A stretch of DNA of 7,448 nucleotides from NCBI GenBank assembly GCA_964561495.1, contig CAZLPW010000095.1, forward strand, positions 1 to 7,448. Reading direction: 5' to 3'. The stretch is from CAZLPW01 sp964561495. GTDB lineage: Bacteria > Fidelibacterota > Marinisomatia > Marinisomatales > UBA1611. Of this stretch, positions 1 to 6,499 are shown piece by piece (the first letter of the stretch is position 1; every line of letters begins with the position of its first letter). The notes under the pieces are model-generated. The model had not been told where the DNA came from. It saw nothing but the letters and a program-made list of their open reading frames with translations, and ran no database searches. A program made the position numbers and the translations under genes.

Positions 1-1406
1 GGAGATCTATATACCTGCGCACCTCTAACTAGAGAGTGTCTCCCACCTAAGGTAATCTCTGGGGGACTGTCTCCAGGTCCACCTGGCCCTGGGCCATAGC
101 TAGGTGCAGTATTTGTGTTTACATAATATCTGATTGGGAAATCATTTTGTCCGTGATCATTCATTCCCCAGCCTATAATATCCCTGTAAGGAAATGTAGA
201 ACTCTCAGGGGTCCATATGTGGTTTGTTTTAAATGCTATATTGTTGTGGTATCCACCAGCATCAAAGCCTTCAATCAGTCCATCTACATCAGGTATGTCG
301 CACTGGCCGTATGTGTTATCACCCCAGGCAACTAGTGTAACTGGTCTGGCTGCTAAATAACTATAGTAATAGTAATAGTAATTATCCTCAAAGTCTAATA
401 TATAGAGGGAGTCAATATCATTATTTTGGTTGTTGGATATATCCTCATTCGGGTTATATAAGATCGCAACATTGTGATTGTAGCCACAATAAATTTGATC
501 AATATAAGCTGGTGGGCCGCCAGGTGCTCCGCCTTGGTTTAATAAAAAATTAGGTCCATTTAACTGGTTCTCAGACAATGTCTCGCACTGACCATATTGA
601 TTGTCACCCCAGGCGACCATTTTATTTGTACCCAGAGAGTCATAGACAATAACATTATGATTCCCGCCAGCGTATACCCTGAAACTTGTAGGATCAATAT
701 CATCTGAAATATTTTGAACACTTTGAGGGACATCGCACTGACCGTATTGATTATCTCCCCAGCTGACTAATCTGAGATTAACCGTATCTATAAGATTGTA
801 GCCCCAGGCATTGGCCGTGTCTAGGGTTACGGTGTCTCCTATAAGTGCAATGTTATGGTTTCCTCCAGCAATCATCTGAAGAATAATGGTTGTGTCTAGG
901 ATTTCAGGAAAATCAAGTTGACCATAGGTGTTATCTCCCCATGACACAAGCCAATTCTGGTTTGGAAGCCACTGGTAGGAGGTGGTATCAATCGCAGCTA
1001 TGCCATGGTTAAATCCAAGATCAACCTTATTACCCCACTGGTTAAAGCCATACAAATTTATCCACTCATTTAACTCTGGCGGAAGATCGCACTGACCTAG
1101 ATCGTTATCTCCTCTACAAACAAGTTCATTTACTTGAGTTCCATAATCGTCCCATGATATTTTATGCACTAAAGAAAAATTTTCTCCAGCCCAGGAATGA
1201 AAGTATCCTTCATGAAGTGGCCGATCATCCCAGCTAGTGTTTTCAAATCCTAATTGTCCAAAATCATTACTCCCATAGCTAATCATTTTAGGATCAGGCT
1301 CACAGGCATTGGTTACTAAAAGTATAAAAAAGAAAAAGACTAGAGCATTGGTTTTTTTATTTTTTAATAGACCCAAATTATAATTTTTTATTTTAATTAG
1401 TTTCAT
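1..1406 (-). CDS. RCC1-like beta-propeller protein, probable lipoprotein (3' end beyond window)
   Basis: The first 468 codons are visible and the frame is open to the left edge, so the C-terminus is missing. Residues 1-35 form a basic, then very hydrophobic, leader (FFFFILLVTNAC) ending at Cys35, a plausible though non-ideal lipobox. Seven RCC1-type units follow. Each has a W-G-D-N-x-Y-G-Q strand (starting near residues 43, 97, 155, 215, 265, 360 and 412) and a partner G-G-x-H-N strand (near 73, 130, 180, 246, 307, 383 and 453). Seven units match a seven-bladed propeller. In RCC1-family proteins this fold is a binding platform; no catalytic residues are visible, so an envelope-anchored binding or scaffold role is inferred and the ligand is unknown. 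Blade 5 to 6 carries a roughly 40-residue insert with a six-tyrosine run. The start is fixed by the ATGA overlap with the upstream gene; there is no Shine-Dalgarno. Confidence 0.85.
   Translation of the reverse strand, partial: MKLIKIKNYNLGLLKNKKTNALVFFFFILLVTNACEPDPKMISYGSNDFGQLGFENTSWDDRPLHEGYFHSWAGENFSLVHKISWDDYGTQVNELVCRGDNDLGQCDLPPELNEWINLYGFNQWGNKVDLGFNHGIAAIDTTSYQWLPNQNWLVSWGDNTYGQLDFPEILDTTIILQMIAGGNHNIALIGDTVTLDTANAWGYNLIDTVNLRLVSWGDNQYGQCDVPQSVQNISDDIDPTSFRVYAGGNHNVIVYDSLGTNKMVAWGDNQYGQCETLSENQLNGPNFLLNQGGAPGGPPAYIDQIYCGYNHNVAILYNPNEDISNNQNNDIDSLYILDFEDNYYYYYYSYLAARPVTLVAWGDNTYGQCDIPDVDGLIEGFDAGGYHNNIAFKTNHIWTPESSTFPYRDIIGWGMNDHGQNDFPIRYYVNTNTAPSYGPGPGGPGDSPPEITLGGRHSLVRGAQVYRS
21..1280 (-). 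repeat. Seven-unit RCC1 repeat array
   Basis: These are coding repeats within the propeller gene. The WGDNxYGQC(D/E) core recurs at spacings of about 50-60 residues, apart from one 95-residue gap caused by an insert. The DNA is similar between units: the plus strand reads tcgcactgrccgtat-like sequence near 299, 581 and 733, so some blades are recent copies. Four of the seven cores (units 2, 4, 5, 6) carry Cys straight after the GQ. Confidence 0.8.
363..380 (-). repeat. Hexanucleotide microsatellite (ATAGTA x3) encoding six tyrosines
   Basis: Three perfect copies of a 6-base unit lie in the insert between propeller blades 5 and 6 and read TAC-TAT three times on the coding strand. Copy-number change would be in frame, altering the loop by two tyrosines per unit. 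Confidence 0.8.
1403..1406 (-). promoter_or_regulatory. ATGA stop/start overlap (translational coupling)
   Basis: The TGA stop of the lipocalin-like gene (1405-1403) shares bases with the ATG of the propeller gene (1406-1404). No Shine-Dalgarno precedes the ATG (upstream reads cttgttttcaaaaa), so ribosome re-initiation is the likely way the propeller is translated. Confidence 0.7.
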
Positions 1407-1903
1407 TTTTTGAAAACAAGATTAAGCTCATACCCACCAAAATTATGTTTAGAGCTGATGTTTTCATCTTGCTGGTAATAAGATCTAACTGCGAAACGAT
1501 TCAGCCTGTACAGGTTTTGCTTAAGACGAATTCTTTTTCTGGGATCATTCTGTGCGTAATCAATTTTCTGAAGTAAATTTTCTTTGGTGCTTTTAATCTG
1601 GCTGTCACCCTCGCACCTGACAACAATCAAATCATCCTTGTATCTTGTCCAGGTTCCTTCAATAAAATAATCATAGCCAATTCTTTCTGAAAATTCTCCA
1701 GAATTAAAAAATTCTAGAGAAATACGGTTGGAGTAATACTCAAGCGCTTCCTTTTGTTTTTCAGATATTTTAGGATTCGCGGATACGGTTTTTTGAAAAT
1801 CAATGCTCCAATTTCCAACGATAGAAGTAGCCTGGCCAAAAAGGATATTAAGGAAAAAAATAAAAAGGAAAATTAAATTATTTTTCATATGAAAGATTTT
1901 CAT
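1403..1903 (-). CDS. Secreted lipocalin-like small protein
   Basis: This 166-residue protein has an N-terminal signal peptide: a lysine-containing start, then a FLFIFFLNILFG core, with cleavage probably around residue 23. The mature part opens with a lipocalin-like G30-N31-W32-S-I-D strand. It then has a helix-like basic stretch (about 45-60), a strand pair ending in G-E-F, and an E-G-T-W strand (82-85). This G-x-W ... G-x-W order resembles small 'lipocalin-like' secreted domains of Bacteroidota and relatives, which are beta-barrels that may bind small ligands. The C-terminal half (about 105-166) is basic (PRKRIRLK at 121-128) and not recognised. Met6 (ATG at 1888) is a possible alternative start giving a tighter signal peptide. 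It is co-transcribed with, and overlaps, the propeller gene, so both products may act together at the envelope. The family assignment is tentative. Confidence 0.7.
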   Translation of the reverse strand: MKIFHMKNNLIFLFIFFLNILFGQATSIVGNWSIDFQKTVSANPKISEKQKEALEYYSNRISLEFFNSGEFSERIGYDYFIEGTWTRYKDDLIVVRCEGDSQIKSTKENLLQKIDYAQNDPRKRIRLKQNLYRLNRFAVRSYYQQDENISSKHNFGGYELNLVFKK

Positions 1904-2036
1904 TTCGTGTCTAATTTATTTTAAACATTAAAAATAGATTAACAGAAAATAATACTCTTTCAATCATAAATAACTAGATTTTTATTTTGATTGATTAAAA
2001 ATAACACAAAACAATTAACTAAAGGGATTTTATACT
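1904..2036. other. Divergent intergenic region, very AT-rich
   Basis: Both the lipocalin-like gene (minus) and csaA (plus) must be transcribed from here. The region is almost entirely A and T, and several TTGA-like and TA-rich hexamers occur by chance. I could not pick a convincing -35/-10 pair or a Bacteroidota-type TAnnTTTG box in either direction. Confidence 0.5.
2021..2028 (+). promoter_or_regulatory. Shine-Dalgarno-like site for csaA
   Basis: aaagggat lies about 8-10 bases upstream of the csaA ATG. It is the clearest ribosome-binding site in the window and supports the chosen start; the other genes here have no comparable purine block. Confidence 0.5.
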
Positions 2037-2375
2037 ATGGACAAAGTATCCTGGGACCATTTTAAAAAAGTAAAAATTGCTGTCGGAACAATCTTAAAGG
2101 TGGAAATTTTTCCAGAGGCTATTAAACCTGCTTTTAAAATAAAGATAGATTTTGGCTCTGACATCGGTATAAAAAGATCAAGCGCTCAGATAACAGGACT
2201 ATATTCAAAAGCTAATCTGATTGGTAAACAGGTTCTGGTGGTTATTAATCTGCCAACAAAAAAAATAGGATCATTTAATTCTGAGTGTCTAGTAACAGGC
2301 TTCTACAATAGCGATGGTAACGTTGTTCTTGCATCTCCAGATGAAAAAATACCAAACGGAACAATTCTTGAATAA
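2037..2375 (+). CDS. csaA: CsaA-family tRNA-binding protein / chaperone
   Basis: This 112-residue cytoplasmic protein spans a single EMAP/Trbp111-type OB-fold tRNA-binding domain, the full length of the CsaA family. Recognisable family blocks occur in order: the F-P-E-A / K-P-A segment (25-32), I-D-F-G (37-40), I-G-I-K-R-S-S-A-Q-I-T (43-53), the N-L-P strand (71-73), F-N-S-E (80-83), and the C-terminal S-P-D...P-N-G-T (100-109). The S-S-A-Q-I-T segment and the N-S-E motif belong to the conserved nucleic-acid-binding face of this fold. CsaA was described in Bacillus as an export-related chaperone that suppresses secretion defects, and structurally it is a homodimeric tRNA-binding protein; its physiological role is still unclear. 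It is monocistronic here, convergent with the transporter gene. A Shine-Dalgarno-like aaaggg supports the ATG. Confidence 0.93.
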   Translation: MDKVSWDHFKKVKIAVGTILKVEIFPEAIKPAFKIKIDFGSDIGIKRSSAQITGLYSKANLIGKQVLVVINLPTKKIGSFNSECLVTGFYNSDGNVVLASPDEKIPNGTILE

Positions 2376-2390
2376 ATATTTTATTTATTC
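2370..2390. terminator. AT-rich perfect hairpin spanning both convergent stop codons
   Basis: This is a perfect inverted repeat: a 9-base arm (gaataaata), a 3-base ttt loop, and its exact complement. It contains the csaA TAA (2373-2375) and the transporter TAA (2383-2381). With only one G-C pair the stem is weak, and there is no strong U-tract in either direction. A bidirectional end-of-gene signal is plausible but not secure. Confidence 0.35.
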
Positions 2391-3235
2391 TTAATAAACC
2401 AGAACACGAAAGGAAGACAAACAAAATACATAACTATTCCATAAACGCCTGAAGGAAGACTAAACACCGACAGGCCTCCCTCTTGCCTAAGGATCAGGCT
2501 GCCGATGGTAATCCCAACTGTCGCATTTTGAATGCCTGACTCAATCGCTACTGTAATAGCCATTTTAGGTGAGATCTTAAACCAGCGCGAACTGTTGTAG
2601 CCTAAAAAAAACATAACGACAAGTAGAGCGATGACCGCTGGTCCAAGTGTCTGAATATTATTTACAAATGTGGTCCACTCACTCGCTAGCGCTCCGATTA
2701 CAATTATAACAAAAAGAACCGTTGAGATCTTGTTCGCAATTTTAGCGAATGAAGAAATTTTATTCTTGAATCTTGTGTGGACATAAAGACCTACTGAAAC
2801 TGGAACTGTTGTTATAAAAAACATAGTAAGCCCTAGGGATAGGATATTTATTTCAGGAGCGTCAGATCCTATAAAATATTTCATAGAAAACCCAACAACA
2901 AGGGGCAATGTCACTACAGCCAAAATACTGACAGCAGCAGTAAATGAGATTGAAAGAGCCGTATCACCTTTGGCAAGCTTGGTAATCATATTTGATGTAA
3001 CGCCACCAGGGCAACATGCGAGTATCATCATTCCCACGGCCATCTCTCCAGGGAGACTTATTAAGGATAAAATAATAAACGCAACCATTGGCAATAAAAC
3101 CATCTGATTGACAATTCCTACCCCAAAGGCTTTTGGATAACGGAAAATATTTTTAAAATCATCAAGCGTGAGACCAATCCCCAGAGTAAACATTATAAAA
3201 ACAAGCGAAAGCGGTAAAAATATTTCTATTATCAT
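2381..3235 (-). CDS. Bile acid:sodium symporter (BASS/SBF) family transporter
   Basis: This 284-residue polytopic inner-membrane protein has about nine or ten hydrophobic segments along its whole length. Family signatures are clear: the T-L-G-I-G-L-T stretch near residue 17, C-P-G-G-V-T-S-N at 75-82 on the first crossover helix, and E-S-G-I-Q-N at 232-237 on the second. In structurally known members these two unwound helices hold the two sodium ions, with the Ser-Asn, Glu and Gln residues as ligands, so sodium-coupled uptake of an organic anion is likely. The substrate cannot be read from sequence; family members carry bile acids, pyruvate, pantothenate and other organic acids. The length is slightly short but normal for bacterial members. 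The gene starts 8 bases after the large metalloprotease-oxygenase gene on the same strand and is probably co-transcribed with it. No Shine-Dalgarno is evident. Confidence 0.9.
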   Translation of the reverse strand: MIIEIFLPLSLVFIMFTLGIGLTLDDFKNIFRYPKAFGVGIVNQMVLLPMVAFIILSLISLPGEMAVGMMILACCPGGVTSNMITKLAKGDTALSISFTAAVSILAVVTLPLVVGFSMKYFIGSDAPEINILSLGLTMFFITTVPVSVGLYVHTRFKNKISSFAKIANKISTVLFVIIVIGALASEWTTFVNNIQTLGPAVIALLVVMFFLGYNSSRWFKISPKMAITVAIESGIQNATVGITIGSLILRQEGGLSVFSLPSGVYGIVMYFVCLPFVFWFIKNK

Positions 3236-3243
3236 TATTCTTT

Positions 3244-6039
3244 TTATTTAATCAGCAACATTTTTTTACTTCGACTAATATCATTTGTTGTAACCCTATA
3301 AATATATACCCCTGACCCCATCTGCTCTCCTTGACCGTTTAGACCGTTCCAGGTAAACGACTTTCTACCAGGTGTCTGCTTACGATTTACAAGTGTAATT
3401 ATTTTTCTACCACTCAAGTCAAATATACTCAGATCCACATTATTTGTCATAGGCAGGTCGTAACTAATTGTTGTAAGAGGATTAAACGGATTTGGGAAAT
3501 TTTGACTAAGACTGAACTCATGAGGAATCGAATTCTTACTACCCGTACTAAGCTCTGAGTTCGGATAAAACAAACCAAATAAAATCATCATCTCATCTGT
3601 ACTTAAAAAACCAAACTTGGCTGTATCCTCGGTGTCGTTATAGTACACAGCCTCTAACTCAAATCCTTCATCATTATTAAATACAATAGGAGGCTCATAG
3701 TTAATAATAGGCGGGTGCTCCCAGTCCAAAGCCATATATATCATCTCACGATAATCTGGATCACCCTCAGATATTTTGTATATCCTAAACTCTAGATTTT
3801 TTTGATGAGCATGAGACTGAAGCTGAAAAACATTTAGATCATCGTACCCTTCAAACTCGTCACCAATCCAATAGACAGCATTAACAACAGTGGTCTCCAT
3901 AGGAGCCAGAGAGAACTCTGTATTATTGAGCTGTAATATTTCAGCAACGTGAGACACCTCTGATGGGTTTATGGTGTGTAAATTAGTATACACCTCCCCG
4001 TAGGTAGTCTGGTCTGTATAATTAACATAGTGGGAGTTCATATCAAAACCGTAAAACGGATCCAAACGAAGAGCAACCCCCTCTGGGAATGAATACTGGA
4101 AAAAACGAATCTGAGTCCCTGTAATGAAACGCATCCAAGGCATATAAATTAGGGTAGATATGTTTTCTTCTCCGCTAAGATCTCTTAGGTCCCTATAAAC
4201 ATCAGACTCTGGAAAATTCTGAAGGAGAGTTTCTTCAAATAAACCCTCATCGTATGTGTAAAGAATAAAATGATGGCTCCCTGGAGACATAGTAATCTCG
4301 ACCTTATTTACATAGATCAAGTCGCTCGTATCTATCTCTGAAAAATAAAACAATTCTCGCTCAAACTGGGGCGCTATTTCAAACGGGCCCAAATGTAACT
4401 GAATTCCATTTTCTGGAAGATCTAAAGGCTCAAAATCAGGCAGAGTAAACCTAGAGGTGTCACTTAATAAATCAATATCAGCAACTACTCCAGAATCAGG
4501 AGCTCCGGCTACGATCCACTGTCTTATGAACTCAAGCTGACCGTTGGTTAAAAAATCAACTCCCAGAGGCATCAGCGATCCATACTCAGGGTGATCATCG
4601 TAAAAATGTTCAAAATCCTGTGCATTAATTTTTTCCCATAGAAAACTATTATACAGACTGACTATTCCATCAGTTCCAACGAGAGTAAGCCCTTCTTCGG
4701 CAGCGGCCGCATTATTAGGAACAACGTTAATCAACTCCTGGTATGCTGTATCTTCAGCTAAAATTAAGTTTGACTGTTCTGCAAAATATAAGCCGTGATC
4801 ATGACACGATATACAGTTTGGTGTAAAGATACTGTCTTGGATCACATCCCAGGTGCTTTTTAACACTGTGTCAATTAAAGTAGGAACCCAGTTATTTATT
4901 GCCCACTGAATACGAACGCCCTGTCCAGGAGTAAAAGGAATCATAGGGCAGTCGGGAGAGTAAACATAGTTCATAATATTATCTACTGGATCCAGGCCAG
5001 GATCGTCAGGGCAGGAATCTGTTCCACTCTCACAACCCCAGTTGGCATAAGCATGTACCGGTGTATCATCAACATAGTCTCCATGTTGTTCTGAGCCACA
5101 TCCATAGTTAAACGTATGTAGCAGACCCAGAGCATGACCAACCTCGTGGTCTGCAACATGACTCCTGCTTTCAACTACAGCCTGATTGGTATAGTAAAAA
5201 CTTTTAATCGTTGCTCTGTAATAAACAGAGTCCCAAACATCCAGATACCAAGGAAATATACCAACACCACCAAGGCCGAGATTGTGACTAAAACCAATAA
5301 TAGAAAAAAGATTAAGCACCTCTGTAGGATCAATCGAAAGAGCTGGAACAGATTCATATGTCTGATCACCAATATCCAATCCAACTGCCCATTCGTTATT
5401 GTGGACACGATTTACTGTATCAATATAAAAATTTATTCCTGAAAATTGACTATTAAGATTAAGACGATCCACCATTGAATTAATCTCTTGGTCTGATATA
5501 TTACCTACGTCTTCTTCACCTGCACCAGTGTCAAACTGAATATATACACTTGAAGAATTAGACTCGCTCTGCCAAATAGAAAAATCAATATCACTCCAGG
5601 ATATTATGGTATCTAGATTTGAGTCTGTGATATAACCTGAAACAGTTGTGTTAGTATCAGGAGCGTATACCCTTATATAGTGAGGTCCTTTCAGATCATT
5701 TATAGTTAACTCTATGGTCTCATTTGGCTCAGTAAAATTAATTATATCATCCATGACATAGTGTTTTGAAAACATTTCTGACATTACAAATGACGAACCC
5801 TCATAATTTTGATTTACTGTTAGACTAATATTTAAATCAGTCTCATCATATTTTCCATAAATTATTTGAAATGCCAGACCGATACTATAGTCGCTCCTAG
5901 AGGGGATAAAATCCAGGCTCTCACTTATATTTTCGGGTAAATACTCTAGTTCAGATGTTCCACAAAATGATTGACCATCACTTTTTGCAAAGGAAATCGC
6001 AAATAAAACACAACAAAGAACCGTGGTACATAGTCTCAT
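3244..6039 (-). CDS. Secreted fusion: M43 metalloprotease - cytochrome c - PHM-like copper monooxygenase - T9SS C-terminal domain
   Basis: This is a 931-residue exported protein. Residues 1-23 form a signal peptide (hydrophobic core VLCCVLFAISFA). Residues 24-160 are a prodomain-like beta-rich region starting FCGTSE. Residues about 164-388 are an M43 cytophagalysin/pappalysin metzincin: zinc site HEVGHALGLLH at 298-308 (ligands H298, H302, H308; catalytic E299), the VDDTP and paired-cysteine segment (314-343), Met-turn NIMNY at 354-358, and PFTPGQ at 368-373. Residues about 395-515 resemble a monoheme cytochrome c, with CISCH at 409-413, M490-P491 as candidate sixth ligand, and a closing QWIVAGAP. 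Residues about 545-828 match the PHM-type copper monooxygenase core: H589-H590, H670, H743-A-H745 and M817 in DEM. Residues about 840-931 carry NFPNPFNP and a FlgD-like/Por sorting domain ending in KKMLLIK. The transporter gene follows at 8 bases. The start has no Shine-Dalgarno. Domain calls are strong; the combined function is inferred. Confidence 0.88.
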   Translation of the reverse strand: MRLCTTVLCCVLFAISFAKSDGQSFCGTSELEYLPENISESLDFIPSRSDYSIGLAFQIIYGKYDETDLNISLTVNQNYEGSSFVMSEMFSKHYVMDDIINFTEPNETIELTINDLKGPHYIRVYAPDTNTTVSGYITDSNLDTIISWSDIDFSIWQSESNSSSVYIQFDTGAGEEDVGNISDQEINSMVDRLNLNSQFSGINFYIDTVNRVHNNEWAVGLDIGDQTYESVPALSIDPTEVLNLFSIIGFSHNLGLGGVGIFPWYLDVWDSVYYRATIKSFYYTNQAVVESRSHVADHEVGHALGLLHTFNYGCGSEQHGDYVDDTPVHAYANWGCESGTDSCPDDPGLDPVDNIMNYVYSPDCPMIPFTPGQGVRIQWAINNWVPTLIDTVLKSTWDVIQDSIFTPNCISCHDHGLYFAEQSNLILAEDTAYQELINVVPNNAAAAEEGLTLVGTDGIVSLYNSFLWEKINAQDFEHFYDDHPEYGSLMPLGVDFLTNGQLEFIRQWIVAGAPDSGVVADIDLLSDTSRFTLPDFEPLDLPENGIQLHLGPFEIAPQFERELFYFSEIDTSDLIYVNKVEITMSPGSHHFILYTYDEGLFEETLLQNFPESDVYRDLRDLSGEENISTLIYMPWMRFITGTQIRFFQYSFPEGVALRLDPFYGFDMNSHYVNYTDQTTYGEVYTNLHTINPSEVSHVAEILQLNNTEFSLAPMETTVVNAVYWIGDEFEGYDDLNVFQLQSHAHQKNLEFRIYKISEGDPDYREMIYMALDWEHPPIINYEPPIVFNNDEGFELEAVYYNDTEDTAKFGFLSTDEMMILFGLFYPNSELSTGSKNSIPHEFSLSQNFPNPFNPLTTISYDLPMTNNVDLSIFDLSGRKIITLVNRKQTPGRKSFTWNGLNGQGEQMGSGVYIYRVTTNDISRSKKMLLIK

Positions 6040-6070
6040 ATATCATAAATCTACATTAGCCACACTAAAC

Positions 6071-6096
6071 AAAAAAACCCCACAATAATGGGTTTT
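6071..6096 (-). terminator. Rho-independent terminator-like hairpin facing minus
   Basis: On the minus strand, AAAACCC (6096-6090), a 9-base loop, and GGGTTTT (6080-6074) form a 7-bp stem that runs into a seven-T tract. It lies about 35 bases upstream of the metalloprotease-oxygenase start. It would insulate that gene from transcription arriving from the leucine-rich-repeat gene on the right, although it is about 400 bases past that gene's stop. Confidence 0.5.
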
Positions 6097-6098
6097 AA

Positions 6099-6233
6099 CT
6101 GATTTTCACCCTCCAAAAATCACTCAACCGTTCTGAAATTAGTTCGGTAGTAAGTGAGAACCTCATTCCACATATCGTTTTTGAATATACAATAACTACT
6201 CATGAATTTTATTCTTCTAGTTATTTCAAACCT
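6099..6233 (+). other. Open in-frame 5' extension of the small HTH-like gene, no usual start codon
   Basis: The frame of the 6234 gene stays open back to the TAA at 6096-6098 and reads like protein (for example EISSVVSENLIPHIVFEY, then THEFYSSSYFKPL), with ordinary codon use. There is no ATG, GTG or TTG between 6099 and 6233; only CTG (6099) and ATT (6102) are near its left end. The true start may be non-canonical, or the 5' end may have been lost by mutation, leaving a decayed gene. Confidence 0.4.
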
Positions 6234-6464
6234 TTGACCAAGAAACATACAAAATTACATAATGAGATTATGAGACTCCACAACAAAGGTTGGGGTTACA
6301 CCAAAATTCATCATCATTTATTAAAAAATAGATTTGAAATTGGAAATAGTAGGACTTGTGTAGATAGTATTATTAAAAAAATAAAGAAAAGAAAAGAATT
6401 CTTATCTCAACCAATAATTGATGGAATTGGAAATTTTAGAGTCAAAATGTTAGAGAAAAAGTAG
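6234..6464 (+). CDS. Small helix-turn-helix-like protein of unknown function (5' end uncertain)
   Basis: Seventy-six residues follow the first usual start codon, a TTG. The sequence is basic. Its centre, RLHNKGWGYTKIHHHLLKN (14-32) followed by G-N-S-R-T-C-V-D-S-I-I-K-K (37-49), has the pattern of the recombinase/resolvase-type helix-turn-helix: a helix, a Gly-containing 'GWGYTKI' turn, a helix, then a short loop and a third helix ending in lysines. DNA binding is therefore likely. There is no catalytic domain, so it could be a stand-alone small DNA-binding protein or the remnant of an integrase or other mobile-element protein. The open frame continues 135 bases upstream (see the separate entry), so TTG may be internal rather than the real start. 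It converges with the leucine-rich-repeat gene, 35 bases away. I do not recognise a named family. Confidence 0.5.
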   Translation: MTKKHTKLHNEIMRLHNKGWGYTKIHHHLLKNRFEIGNSRTCVDSIIKKIKKRKEFLSQPIIDGIGNFRVKMLEKK

Positions 6465-6499
6465 TATGTATTGTAGTTGATAAAGTTTTTTCATTTATA

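Noticed and set aside
147..335. Plus-strand 62-codon open frame
   Set aside because: It lies antisense to the RCC1-like gene, whose repeats are unmistakable on the minus strand; the plus translation has no recognisable features.
4983..5442. Three short open frames on both strands inside the large fusion gene
   Set aside because: They are shadows in other frames of the M43 domain, whose zinc site and Met-turn lie in the main frame; their translations are low-complexity and unrelated to any family.
6040..6060. TATGATAT as a -10 box for the fusion gene
   Set aside because: It abuts the ATG, which would require a leaderless or truncated transcript, and no convincing -35 element stands at the right distance.
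6120..6157. Imperfect inverted repeat (tcact...accg / cggt...agtga)
   Set aside because: The arms are short and interrupted by unequal gaps, and the stretch reads as protein-coding sequence in the plus frame. There is no U-tract or repeat partner.
6040..6240. Possible tRNA or attachment site between the fusion gene and the HTH-like gene
   Set aside because: There is no GGTTCGAATC-type T-arm or cloverleaf, and no direct repeats bound the region.
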